Origin: JAAUTG01 sp964458705
Lineage (GTDB): Bacteria > Bacteroidota > Bacteroidia > Chitinophagales > Saprospiraceae
NCBI GenBank assembly: GCA_964458705.1
Contig: CAYWKD010000010.1
Location: 1-64,000, forward strand
Reading direction: 5' to 3'
Length of the DNA: 64,000 nucleotides
The notes under the pieces were generated by a model. That model was not told where the DNA came from. It ran no database searches and saw only the letters and a list, made by a program, of their open reading frames with translations. Below are positions 37,236 to 45,511 of the stretch, in pieces (the stretch's first letter is position 1; each line of letters opens with the position of its first letter). The translations under genes were made by a program, and so were the position numbers.

Positions 37236-37268
37236 AATAGCAATGGCAAGTATTTTGTCATTGCTATT
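37236..37268 (+). terminator. Terminator after clpS
   Basis: AATAGCAATG (37236-37245) and CATTGCTATT (37259-37268), a perfect 10-bp stem followed by TTCTGTTTT. It lies between clpS and aat, so aat is likely to have its own promoter (a near-match TATATTTC lies just before it). Confidence 0.7.
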
Positions 37269-37390
37269 TTCTGTTTTACGACCACTATTCACGGATACTT
37301 GTTCAAAATGTGAATTGTCAAGTGGGCTACTTTTATTGGAGTTCTGCTTTGACTATGTAGAATAGTACTTATATTTCATAAAAAAGATAT

Positions 37391-38086
37391 ATGCCAGTGT
37401 TTTGGCTGACAGATAATAAATTATACTTTCCATCACCTACTCTAGCAGACCAAGATGGAATATTAGCAATTGGTGGCGACCTTTCACCTGAAAGACTCTT
37501 ATTGGCTTACGAAATTGGTATTTTTCCTTGGTTCAACCCAGAAGACCCTATCGTTTGGTGGTCACCCGATCCAAGATTTGTCTTGTTTCCAGAGGAATTG
37601 AAAGTATCCAAAAGCATGCGCCCCTACTTCAATCAACCTCGATTTGAATTAACACTAGATCAAAACTTTGAAGCAGTAATCAAAGCATGCCAACAATTGA
37701 AAAGACGAGGGCAGAGTGGCACATGGATCACAGAAGATATCGTAGAAGGCTACTGTAAATTAAATGAAATGGGATATGCTCACTCTGTCGAAGTATGGGA
37801 AGAAGGTACACTTGTCGGAGGTTTGTATGGTATTGCACTGGGGAAATGTTTTTTTGGTGAGTCTATGTTTACTAAAGTGAATAATGCTTCTAAATTTGGG
37901 TTCATTTCTTTAGTCAAAAAACTACGCAAGCTAGGTTACCGCCTTATTGACTGCCAACAACCGACGAAGCATCTAGCAAGTATGGGCGCAAGATCAATAC
38001 CCCGTAAAGACTTTCTGGCAATACTGAAAAAAAATAAGCAAGAGCCAAATGATGTAGGTGGTTGGGAGAATTTAATGAGCAGATAA
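37391..38086 (+). CDS. aat: Leucyl/phenylalanyl-tRNA--protein transferase
   Basis: 231 residues, normal length. Adds Leu or Phe from tRNA to N-terminal Lys/Arg of proteins, marking them for ClpS-ClpAP. Family signatures: FPSPTLADQDGILAIGGDLSPERLLLAYEIGIFPWF, PIVWWSPDPRFVLFPEELKVSKSMR, GTWITEDIVEGYCKLNEMGYAHSVEVWEEGTLVGGLYGIALGKCFFGESMF and LIDCQQPTKHLASMGARSIPR. All are intact. ClpS upstream makes a compact N-degron pair. The gene ends 42 bp before a thioesterase on the same strand. Confidence 0.97.
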   Translation: MPVFWLTDNKLYFPSPTLADQDGILAIGGDLSPERLLLAYEIGIFPWFNPEDPIVWWSPDPRFVLFPEELKVSKSMRPYFNQPRFELTLDQNFEAVIKACQQLKRRGQSGTWITEDIVEGYCKLNEMGYAHSVEVWEEGTLVGGLYGIALGKCFFGESMFTKVNNASKFGFISLVKKLRKLGYRLIDCQQPTKHLASMGARSIPRKDFLAILKKNKQEPNDVGGWENLMSR

Positions 38087-38128
38087 AGCCATTTTAGTTA
38101 AATTATTCATCATTTATAAAATAAGATA

Positions 38129-38584
38129 ATGTCTAGTCAAATAAAAGACCAACTCGCTCAATTTCCATGCGCCACTCAAATTGAAGTAAAGTGGGGTGAA
38201 ATGGATGCTTATCAGCATGTCAATAATACCGTTTATTTTAGGTGGGCGGAGACAGCACGTATTGAATATTTACGAGCATTGCAGATCGATATTGCTAAGC
38301 CAAACGAACAGCAAGAAGTGCTGGTAATTGGGCATCAGGAGTGTAAGTATTTAATACCCATAACTTTTCCGGATACTATTTGGGTGGGTACGCAGATGAA
38401 GGAAATTCAGAACGACCGACTAATAATGGAGTGTCAAATGTTCAGCGAAAAATATGGGAGATTAGCTGCTATTTCAAAGCATCGCATTTTTATACTAGAT
38501 AAAAAAACGGGTGGAAAAATGCTTATTTCAGAGGAATGGAGACAGCGTATCGAAGCCATTGAAGTTACAGGAAGCACTATCTAA
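38129..38584 (+). CDS. Acyl-CoA thioesterase (hotdog fold, 4HBT family)
   Basis: 151 residues. Hotdog fold: IEVKWGEMDAYQHVNNTVYFRWAETARIEYL contains the catalytic Asp (MDAYQHVNN) typical of the 4-hydroxybenzoyl-CoA thioesterase/YbgC branch. It hydrolyses acyl-CoAs; the specific acyl group is not clear. Cytoplasmic, co-directional with aat at 42 bp, so possibly co-transcribed. It converges on the haem-c protein gene. Confidence 0.88.
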   Translation: MSSQIKDQLAQFPCATQIEVKWGEMDAYQHVNNTVYFRWAETARIEYLRALQIDIAKPNEQQEVLVIGHQECKYLIPITFPDTIWVGTQMKEIQNDRLIMECQMFSEKYGRLAAISKHRIFILDKKTGGKMLISEEWRQRIEAIEVTGSTI

Positions 38585-38616
38585 AGATGGTAATATTGCA
38601 GTACTTTAGTAATAGA

Positions 38617-40032
38617 TTAATCAACAACCATCGTTGTATCAGAAGCATAAGTTGGTATAATATAACCACCCATATCTATTTGAATACGTGGAAATTGCTC
38701 TATTAGTTCCTTGTTTTCTGTTGAACTAATATTTGTATTATAGATAAACAGTTTCTCTAGTGCGGGCAATTGACCGATTTGAATAACGCCCTCCTTTGTT
38801 ATGCTAGTGCCTACTAAGTTGATATATTGCAGATTTGGTAAATCTTTTAGGTAGGTAAGTGTAGTATTGCTAACACTCGTACCATCTAGGTATAGCTTAG
38901 TTAGGTTAGGCATTTCGCTTAATAATGAAAGGTGTTCATCTTGTACATCACTATCACTCAGTTTTAACCATGCAATATGCTTCTTGACTGCTTGCAGCTT
39001 CTCTAGTGCAGTTTGTATGTTTTCTACATTGAGAAAGTTGATACTGAGTAAATGACTCTTTTGACTAATAGGCAATACGACCACACGAATTGCTTGTAAT
39101 TCTTCTATGGTCTTTGCATCAGGTGATTTCAATTCTACTTTTGGATATACAGAAGCAATTACTGTTTCTTTCAGACTAATACTACCTGCCTGCAAGGCTT
39201 TTAGAAAAGGTTGAACGTCATCAGGTTGCTCAAGATGTTTGACTGCTTGTTCGTAGTCAGCTCCTTCTGCTATCCACCATTGTAAGAGTTCTATTTCTGC
39301 TTCTGAAAGTTGTTTTTTCTCCTTGGGTGGCATGTGTTTATCATCATTTTTAGGCAATAATAATCGTTGGACTAGCTCACTTTCTAATGGAAATCCTGCC
39401 TTTAGAACAGTAGCTCCACTTTTACCTCCTTTATCAATGTGCTCAGGGCTATCCAATCGCAATTTGCCTTTTTGCTTAGATTGATTATGACAATTGTAGC
39501 ATTTCTCTCTTAAAATAGGGACAACGATATCTTGATAAACAATAGCCTCTTGTACATCTGTGATAAAGACTTCTTCCAGTTCTTCTCCCCCAAACCAACT
39601 TTTAAAGGGCTGCGGCATATGAGTAATTAAATAATCTGATCCGTGCGTCAAAGAGCCTCCCAAGTGACCTGCACCAGATAGGGTTAGCAGCAGCATTGTG
39701 GAAAGTAATAGCGAAAGCTTTGGCTGAGTAGTTATTCGGCAGCACACATAAATTGCTGAGGAACAAAGCGCTACACCAATGCCTAGCCATTGATGTTGGG
39801 TTAGCATTGCTCCTTCGTACTCGCCACTTAAAGAGAGCAAATATCCCGTTAGGCAAGAAAATATAGCACCTAATGCTCCCAATAAATAGAGCAAATGAAC
39901 GCTTGGTTTTAAAGATTCAAAAGTCTTTAGATGAGAAAGCCAATGAAACAAAATGCCTGCCAACAGAATGCCAATAGGCAGATGGACTAATAAAGGATGA
40001 AAGCGCCCAAAAAATGGTATGATTTGTTCCAT
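38617..40032 (-). CDS. Membrane protein with haem-c domain and leucine-rich repeats
   Basis: 471 residues. Residues 15-125 form four TM helices beginning HPLLVHLPIGILL (DUF2231-like). A c-type haem site CYNCH follows (Cys178, Cys181, His182) in a Planctomycete-cytochrome-like context (VVPILREKCYNCHNQSKQKGKLRLDS, PPKEKKQLSEAEIELLQWWIAEGA). Residues ~310-460 carry leucine-rich repeats (LTKLYLDGTSVSNTTLTYLKDLPNLQYINLVGTSITKEGV). Membrane plus haem plus LRR suggests an electron-carrying or sensing protein exposed to the periplasm. The function of this layout is not established. The gene is alone on its strand. Confidence 0.8.
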   Translation of the reverse strand: MEQIIPFFGRFHPLLVHLPIGILLAGILFHWLSHLKTFESLKPSVHLLYLLGALGAIFSCLTGYLLSLSGEYEGAMLTQHQWLGIGVALCSSAIYVCCRITTQPKLSLLLSTMLLLTLSGAGHLGGSLTHGSDYLITHMPQPFKSWFGGEELEEVFITDVQEAIVYQDIVVPILREKCYNCHNQSKQKGKLRLDSPEHIDKGGKSGATVLKAGFPLESELVQRLLLPKNDDKHMPPKEKKQLSEAEIELLQWWIAEGADYEQAVKHLEQPDDVQPFLKALQAGSISLKETVIASVYPKVELKSPDAKTIEELQAIRVVVLPISQKSHLLSINFLNVENIQTALEKLQAVKKHIAWLKLSDSDVQDEHLSLLSEMPNLTKLYLDGTSVSNTTLTYLKDLPNLQYINLVGTSITKEGVIQIGQLPALEKLFIYNTNISSTENKELIEQFPRIQIDMGGYIIPTYASDTTMVVD

Positions 40033-40197
40033 TGTATATAAAACCTATTTTATCATTAGCGTACACAAAGCAATTGAAGGTCAACGAAGTTCTCTAAGAA
40101 GTCAACTTATCAACAGCAGCCTTTTACCATGTTAGTTTGACAACTAGGATACACTAATATAGTACATTATCTTTAAATACTCGTATTTGATTTTGCT

Positions 40198-41148
40198 TTA
40201 ATTTCTCTTACTCTGCCCTCGTTTGGCTGCCAACAAGTACAGCACTGCCATTCTCACTGCTACGCCATTTTCTACTTGATCTAGTATAATAGCGTGTTCA
40301 GAATCAGCCACTTCACTTGTGATTTCTACTCCTCTATTCATTGGACCAGGGTGCAGAATGACAATTTCTTTATCTAAACTATCTAACAATAATCTGTTGA
40401 TACCAAAGTAGTTAGCGTATTCTCGTAAGGAAGGAATGTACTTGATGTCCTGTCGTTCTAGTTGAATTCGGAGTATATTTGCAACATCGCACCAAGCAAG
40501 TGCTTTTTTGATATCATATTCCACCTCTACGCCTAATGCGTGAATGTACTTAGGAATCAAAGTAGGAGGTCCACAGACTTTGACCTTTGCACCTAGTTTT
40601 TGTAAACAAAAAATATTACTTAATGCTACTCTTGAATGTATAATATCTCCGACAATCACCACTTTTTTGTTTTTCAAATCACCTATTTTTTCTTGCATGG
40701 AATAAGTGTCTAACAAGGCTTGGGTAGGATGTTCATGTGTGCCATCCCCCGCATTGATGATGTTGGCATCAATTTTAGTGGAGAGAAAGTGGTGTGCTCC
40801 GGGGGCAGGATGACGCATAACAACCATATCCACCTTCATAGCTAAAATATTGTTGACCGTATCAAGTAGAGTCTCCCCTTTTTTGACGGAAGAGGAGGAA
40901 GCAGAGAAGTTGACAACATCGGCTGAGAGTCGCTTTTCAGCGAGTTCAAAAGAAAGTTTGGTACGCGTAGAATTTTCAAAAAAAAGATTGGCGATAGTAA
41001 TATCTCGAAGCGAAGGTACTTTTTTGATTGGGCGATTGAGAACTTCTTTGAAATTATCGGCTGTTTCAAAAATCAAATCAATATCTTGTAGCGTCAAATA
41101 CTTGATACCTAAGATGTTAGATGTGCTAAGTTCTTGTGTTTGTGCCAT
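40198..41148 (-). CDS. pyrB: Aspartate carbamoyltransferase, catalytic subunit
   Basis: 316 residues. Joins carbamoyl phosphate and aspartate in the pyrimidine pathway. The carbamoyl phosphate motif FFENSTRTKLSFELAEKRL (about 52-70) and the aspartate-domain HPGPMNRGVEI are intact. No pyrI regulatory subunit is adjacent, so control may rest with PyrR, encoded next to it. It follows pyrR by 49 bp on the same strand, probably in one operon with mtnA. Confidence 0.95.
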   Translation of the reverse strand: MAQTQELSTSNILGIKYLTLQDIDLIFETADNFKEVLNRPIKKVPSLRDITIANLFFENSTRTKLSFELAEKRLSADVVNFSASSSSVKKGETLLDTVNNILAMKVDMVVMRHPAPGAHHFLSTKIDANIINAGDGTHEHPTQALLDTYSMQEKIGDLKNKKVVIVGDIIHSRVALSNIFCLQKLGAKVKVCGPPTLIPKYIHALGVEVEYDIKKALAWCDVANILRIQLERQDIKYIPSLREYANYFGINRLLLDSLDKEIVILHPGPMNRGVEITSEVADSEHAIILDQVENGVAVRMAVLYLLAAKRGQSKRN

Positions 41149-41197
41149 TTAGAAGAAGTTTTTTGTAGCTTATTAAGTAATAGTGGAAGTCCCAAAA

Positions 41198-41740
41198 TTA
41201 TGGAAACAACAGCACTTGATCTGTTCCAGAAGTTTCCTTCCATTCTACTTTAACGTAAGCATCTACGGTATCTACGCTCATTCCGATGTAGTCCGTTTTG
41301 ATTGGCAAATGTCTATTAAATCGGCGATCAACAAGGCTAAGTAATTCAACTTTAGAAGGTCTTCCGTAGTGGTTCAAGCCAATCAATGCAGCCTGAATAG
41401 TGCGACCTGTATAAACGACGTCGTCTATTAGTACCACATTTTTCCCTTCCACTAGAAAGTCAATTTCAGTTCTATTGGGCTTTAAGGTTTTGTTACTTGT
41501 CCTGAAGTCATCTCTATAAAAAGTAATATCCAATTTACCGTATTCGATAAATGGAGCATCAGACAACTGTGCAAGTCGTTGATAAATACGATTAGCTAGA
41601 TAAACTCCTTTTGTCTGAATACCGATTAAGCAAGTATTTTCAAATTGACCGTAGTGCTCTATCAATTGCTGACAAAGTCGGTCAATCATAACGTCAAATC
41701 TTCGACCCGATAGTAGTATTTTTACATTTTCTTTTTTCAT
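41198..41740 (-). CDS. pyrR: PyrR-like bifunctional regulator/uracil phosphoribosyltransferase
   Basis: 180 residues. Phosphoribosyltransferase fold with the PRPP loop VVLIDDVVYTGRTIQAAL (about 105-122), the PyrR-type GIQTKGVYLANRIYQRL, and DYIGMSVDT at the C-terminus. In Firmicutes PyrR binds pyr mRNA to cause attenuation; here I saw no attenuator-like structure, so the enzyme role (UMP from uracil) may dominate. Its ATG is 6 bp after the mtnA stop, preceded by a good GGAG ribosome site, implying translational coupling. Confidence 0.92.
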   Translation of the reverse strand: MKKENVKILLSGRRFDVMIDRLCQQLIEHYGQFENTCLIGIQTKGVYLANRIYQRLAQLSDAPFIEYGKLDITFYRDDFRTSNKTLKPNRTEIDFLVEGKNVVLIDDVVYTGRTIQAALIGLNHYGRPSKVELLSLVDRRFNRHLPIKTDYIGMSVDTVDAYVKVEWKETSGTDQVLLFP

Positions 41741-41746
41741 TGCTCC

Positions 41747-42826
41747 TCATTTTCTTTCAGGATATAATTGAAGAATAGCGGCTTCATTGGCAGCACAAAT
41801 TCCACGCTCTGTTATCAGCCCAGTTACATACTTCGCAGGGGTAACATCAAATCCATAATTGATGGCAGGACTTTCTGTAGGTGTCAATAACACCTGTTTG
41901 ATTATACCGTCTTCTAATCCTTGAATAAATCTAACTTCGTCTGCACTTCTTGTTTCAATTGGAATTTCCTTCAAGCCATCTCGAATACTCCAATCAAAAG
42001 TAGATTCAGGCAATGCTACAAAAAAAGGTATATGATTGTCGTGCGCTGCAAGTGCTTTCAGATAAGTTCCAATTTTGTTTGCTACATCTCCTGTACGAGT
42101 TGTGCGATCGCTGCCCACAATCACCAAATCAACCATGCCATTTTGCATCAAATGACCTCCGGCATTATCTACAATGACGGTATGTGGCACACCGTGTTCC
42201 TTGAGTTCATAAGCAGTGATGCGTGCGCCTTGATTGCGTGGGCGTGTTTCATCCACCCAAACATGCACGTCAATGCCCTTATCGAATGCGGCATAGATAG
42301 GTGCAGTAGCTGTGCCATAGTCGATACAAGCTATCCAACCAGCATTACAATGTGTTAGGATATTTACAGTTTTTCCGTCTTTTGATTGACTAATCGCTTT
42401 GATAATGTCCAGCCCGTGTTGCCCAATCATTCGGCAATGCTCTATACTCTCCGCTACAATGGAGCGAGCAGTTTGCAGCGCAATTGCTACTTTTTCGCGT
42501 GTTGTTGCTACTTTATTTGTAGCATCTAGCACTCGGTTTACTTCGTAAGCTAGATTAACTGCTGTTGGCCGAGTTGCTTTAAGTAGCGTTGCTGCTGCTT
42601 TTAGATCTTCTCCATGCAATGCAGCAGAATACATGCCGTAGGCAGCCGTTGCTCCGATTAGAGGTGCTCCTCTAACGTGCATTGCTCTGATTGCATTGGC
42701 GAAATCTTGTGTTTTGCACAAATCCTCAATGACCAATTTGTGTGGTAGATGCCGTTGATCGATAATTTGAATGACATCTGTATTTTTTTCCCAAATAGTG
42801 CGAAAGGAAGTATTATTTATTTTCAT
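41747..42826 (-). CDS. mtnA: S-methyl-5-thioribose-1-phosphate isomerase
   Basis: 359 residues from the ATG at 42826. The reading frame opens 20 residues earlier, but the probable promoter (42849-42856) lies inside that part, so the inner ATG is preferred. Isomerises 5-methylthioribose-1-phosphate in methionine salvage. Family signatures: MHVRGAPLIGATAAYG, THCNAGWIACIDYGTATAPIYAAFDKG, VWVDETRPRNQGARITAYEL and GSDRTTRTGDVANKIGTY. eIF2B-like fold. Other mtn genes are absent. Lead gene of an mtnA-pyrR-pyrB run. Confidence 0.94.
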   Translation of the reverse strand: MKINNTSFRTIWEKNTDVIQIIDQRHLPHKLVIEDLCKTQDFANAIRAMHVRGAPLIGATAAYGMYSAALHGEDLKAAATLLKATRPTAVNLAYEVNRVLDATNKVATTREKVAIALQTARSIVAESIEHCRMIGQHGLDIIKAISQSKDGKTVNILTHCNAGWIACIDYGTATAPIYAAFDKGIDVHVWVDETRPRNQGARITAYELKEHGVPHTVIVDNAGGHLMQNGMVDLVIVGSDRTTRTGDVANKIGTYLKALAAHDNHIPFFVALPESTFDWSIRDGLKEIPIETRSADEVRFIQGLEDGIIKQVLLTPTESPAINYGFDVTPAKYVTGLITERGICAANEAAILQLYPERK

Positions 42827-42848
42827 AGAAGCATCATTAAGTACGCTA

Positions 42849-42856
42849 CAAAGGTA
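42849..42856 (-). promoter_or_regulatory. -7 promoter element for mtnA-pyrR-pyrB
   Basis: Minus-strand TACCTTTG matches TAnnTTTG, 23 bases before the chosen mtnA ATG. A TTG on the minus strand lies 23 bases further upstream. Confidence 0.45.
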
Positions 42857-42938
42857 TGATTTTGTTGCCTCTACATTAGCAATCACTAGTTTCTTTTACA
42901 AGAAAGCCTTACTTTGTAGTATAGTTTAATGTTGGGGT

Positions 42939-42973
42939 AGTAGTCAGACTTACCATTTTTAAATCTGACTACT
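42939..42973 (-). terminator. Hairpin after the CotH-like gene
   Basis: AGTAGTCAGA (42939-42948) and TCTGACTACT (42964-42973) make a perfect 10-bp stem, 4 bp past the stop of the CotH-like gene. No T-tract on the minus strand, so termination is likely but not certain. Confidence 0.5.
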
Positions 42974-42976
42974 CCT

Positions 42977-43972
42977 TTACTTAAAAGCATGGAAAAGTTC
43001 CTGTTCGCCTAACTCTGGTTGATAGAAAGTATCCAAATACTCAATCATATCTGATTTTGCAATGCGGGAAAGGTGCTTACACGCTTTAATGGTTTCGTAA
43101 AGTTCTTCTTGTTTGGCATCAAAGAATCGTTTAATCGGAGCAAGGAGTGCTGCTTCTTCATGTAAGCCCATGAAGGCACGCTGCTTAATGCTAGTCAAAC
43201 CAAGATTTCCATTGGGAACAGCATAAGGAGCATTCACAATGCCTGCAAAATCAAAATCGTAAGGAATCACAAGGACTCCTAAGCTATCGTGAGTATCAAT
43301 CAACTTAACATTTCTTAAAGTTGGAGTATCCCAATCTGCATTTCCAATCATATAATTAAAGCAAGCAGCGAGTGCTTCTTGTCGAGCATGAAGAAGTTTT
43401 TTGTCAATATTTACTGGCTCAATTTCCTTGCCATCAAGGCGATCTGCTAGTTCATCTATATCTTCAATCAGAAATCCAAATTGCTTTATTTTGTTTTTAT
43501 TGGTAGTGTCTTCATAAGTGATTTTGACCAATTGAACTCTAAGACTGTAAGGTGTGAGTTGGTTGTACAATTTGTAAGCAAGATATTCCTTTACAATTGT
43601 TTCTTTCGAGCTTGGATCGTCAATACAATGCGTTACTAACTTCATTTCATCCTGCTTGCTTAATCCATTCGCTCGTAACTCATCCTTATCAAAATCTAGT
43701 TTCAATGGAGGCATTTCGCAAATTCTTCTCCGATATTTTCCACGTTGCTTTACCTTGATTTCATAAACTACATTGTTCCCTTCTGCATCCTCGTACTCAA
43801 AAGTAGCGGGCTGGTATTCTTCATTGGATTTGTCATTAATCAATTGATCAAAATTAGTTTTTAATGTTACTTTGATCAAGTCAGTATCCTCGAAGGTGTC
43901 AAATAAACTCTGTTGAGCTGCGGCGGCAACTGTGAAAAGCATAAATAGTGCGATCGGCTGAAATATTTTCAT
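42977..43972 (-). CDS. Secreted CotH-like kinase-fold protein
   Basis: 331 residues with a signal peptide (MKIFQPIALFMLFTVAAAAQ). The mature part resembles CotH-type atypical kinases: RGKYRRRICEMPPLKLDF (77-94), a Lys-bearing EMKLVTHCIDD, KEYLAYKLYNQLTPYSLRVQLVKITYEDT with GFLIEDIDELADRL, then FNYMIGNADWDTPTLRNVKLI (205-225) and the metal-binding-like PYDFDFAG (237-243). CotH proteins phosphorylate secreted partners; whether this one is active is unknown. It diverges from an alkaline phosphatase gene and shares its 349-bp regulatory region. The family call is by motif and is moderate. Confidence 0.6.
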   Translation of the reverse strand: MKIFQPIALFMLFTVAAAAQQSLFDTFEDTDLIKVTLKTNFDQLINDKSNEEYQPATFEYEDAEGNNVVYEIKVKQRGKYRRRICEMPPLKLDFDKDELRANGLSKQDEMKLVTHCIDDPSSKETIVKEYLAYKLYNQLTPYSLRVQLVKITYEDTTNKNKIKQFGFLIEDIDELADRLDGKEIEPVNIDKKLLHARQEALAACFNYMIGNADWDTPTLRNVKLIDTHDSLGVLVIPYDFDFAGIVNAPYAVPNGNLGLTSIKQRAFMGLHEEAALLAPIKRFFDAKQEELYETIKACKHLSRIAKSDMIEYLDTFYQPELGEQELFHAFK

Positions 43973-44152
43973 AATTAATTCTTTAGGTGAAAATAATTTA
44001 ACTGTAATTATCTAAGTCTTTATGCGTTTGAAGCAGTCAGCATCAAGGCAATTGACTATATTTTGATCTTGATTTCCTTTGATTGCTGTATCAATGCTTA
44101 CGACTAATTCCTTTACTATTAACACATAATATGATTTTTTTATTTAACACCA

Positions 44153-44160
44153 CAAAGGTA
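44153..44160 (-). promoter_or_regulatory. -7 promoter element toward the CotH-like gene
   Basis: Minus-strand TACCTTTG matches TAnnTTTG. It is 180 bases from the CotH-like ATG, implying a long leader, and lies next to the Pho-box-like repeats, so one regulator could touch both promoters. Confidence 0.35.
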
Positions 44161-44190
44161 GAGTTGTTTGAAATTAAATTTTGTTAATTA

Positions 44191-44257
44191 TTAATTAACA
44201 CTGTGTTTACAATACATAATTCTGAATTAACTTTTTTTAATTAACATCTGTTTTACA
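44191..44257 (+). promoter_or_regulatory. Two Pho-box-like direct repeats before the alkaline phosphatase gene
   Basis: TTAATTAACACTGTGTTTACA (44191-44211) and TTAATTAACATCTGTTTTACA (44237-44257) agree at 18 of 21 positions. Each reads TTAACA-N5-TTTACA, the 11-bp-period direct hexamer layout known for PhoP boxes of Bacillus. They end 26-65 bp upstream of the possible GTG starts. No Bacteroidota Pho box is claimed; the match is to the Firmicutes pattern. Confidence 0.5.
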
Positions 44258-44321
44258 TTTAAATTAAAACGAACTAACTTGTGTGCTTAGTTTCTATTTT
44301 TATCAAAACAGAATTTTATTT

Positions 44322-45476
44322 GTGAGAACTTTCGTGTGCGTATTATTGGTGTTATTATTCTGGGCTTGTCGTACAACAGAACCTATTGTTGAGGTAAAGC
44401 CTACTTTTTCTGAGGATCAGTATCCTAAAAATATCATTCTCATGATAGGAGACGGAATGGGGTTGGCACAAGTTACAGCCGCCATGTATGCTACAAAGCG
44501 AAAGTTGGCTTTAGAGCAATTTCCAGTTATTGGTTTTCATAAACCTTATTCTACTAACGATCTGAAAACGGACTCCGCCGCTGGTGCAACAGCATTTGCC
44601 TGTGGTGTCAAGACTTTCAATGGGGCGATCGGTATGGGGGCAGACACGCTTCCCTGCAAAACTATTTTGGAAGAGGCGGAAGAATATGGACTAGCTACTG
44701 GACTGATTGCTACCTCACAAATCACTCACGCTACGCCAGCTGCTTTTATTGCACATCAACCCCTGAGAATTCTTTTTGAAGAAATTGCTAAAGATTTTTT
44801 GGATACCGAGATAGATTTAATAATCGGTGGAGGACAACGCTACTTTGATTACAGAGCCTCAGATGGTCTGAATCTCTTAAAAATGATGAAGTACAATAAC
44901 TATAAAGTAACTTCTTTCTTTGAAGGTGACTTGGCTAGTTTTAAACTAGATTACAGTAAGAATTTCGCTCATTTTACTAGCAATGATAAACCATTACCTG
45001 TTTCAATGGGGCGCACTTATTTGCCTTATGCTAGCAAAATCGCACCTGCTTTTTTGGATCAGCGCAGTGACAAAGGCTTCTTCTTAATGATAGAAGGTTC
45101 ACAGATTGATTGGGCAGGTCACTCCAACGCAGGCGATCTTTTAATCAATGAAATCCTAGACTTTGATAAAGCGATTGAGGAAGTTCTAAAATTTGCAAAT
45201 GAAGATAAAGAAACGCTAGTCATCGTTACCGGCGATCATGAAACGGGTGGACTAGCTATTAATGAAAAATCCAAAATGCGAAATCTCAAGCTAAAATTCA
45301 CTACAAATGACCATACTGGCACTATGGTACCTGTCTATGCTTACGGACCTCAAGCGGATCTTTTTGCAGGTATTTATGAGAACACTGCTATATATGATAA
45401 GATGATACAAGCACTGCAATTTTCTCAGAGACGAACTAGAGAAAAGACTGCTTCGACAAATACTTCAGAATATTAG
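44322..45476 (+). CDS. Alkaline phosphatase, lipoprotein form
   Basis: 384 residues from GTG at 44322; GTG at 44283 in the same frame adds 13 residues that break the signal peptide. The signal MRTFVCVLLVLLFWAC (Cys16) suggests a lipoprotein. Alkaline phosphatase family: ILMIGDGMG (metal Asp44), TDSAAGATAFACGVKT with nucleophile Ser85, GGGQRYFDYR, EGSQIDWAGHSNA, and VTGDHETGG. It hydrolyses phosphomonoesters in the envelope to scavenge phosphate. Pho-box-like repeats lie upstream, supporting phosphate control. It converges on tex. Confidence 0.9.
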   Translation: MRTFVCVLLVLLFWACRTTEPIVEVKPTFSEDQYPKNIILMIGDGMGLAQVTAAMYATKRKLALEQFPVIGFHKPYSTNDLKTDSAAGATAFACGVKTFNGAIGMGADTLPCKTILEEAEEYGLATGLIATSQITHATPAAFIAHQPLRILFEEIAKDFLDTEIDLIIGGGQRYFDYRASDGLNLLKMMKYNNYKVTSFFEGDLASFKLDYSKNFAHFTSNDKPLPVSMGRTYLPYASKIAPAFLDQRSDKGFFLMIEGSQIDWAGHSNAGDLLINEILDFDKAIEEVLKFANEDKETLVIVTGDHETGGLAINEKSKMRNLKLKFTTNDHTGTMVPVYAYGPQADLFAGIYENTAIYDKMIQALQFSQRRTREKTASTNTSEY

Positions 45477-45511
45477 TGGAGGGCTACTATCTTGTTAGAG
45501 TTGATTGGCTT

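Larger units (their letters stand above)
43973..44321. other. 349-bp divergent regulatory region
   Basis: Separates the CotH-like gene (minus) from the alkaline phosphatase gene (plus). No coding sequence of note. It holds a perfect minus-strand -7 element, two near-identical 21-bp repeats and AT-rich tracts; details are in the separate entries. Confidence 0.55.

Noticed and set aside
37174..37365. 63-codon reading frame between clpS and aat
   Set aside because: It spans the clpS terminator hairpin, starts within clpS, has no ribosome site and the peptide has no recognisable feature.
41921..42358. 145-codon plus-strand frame
   Set aside because: Antisense within mtnA, which is intact and well conserved.
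41198..42826. PyrR-type attenuator before pyrR or pyrB
   Set aside because: pyrR starts 6 bp after mtnA and the 49-bp pyrR-pyrB gap holds no antiterminator/terminator pair.
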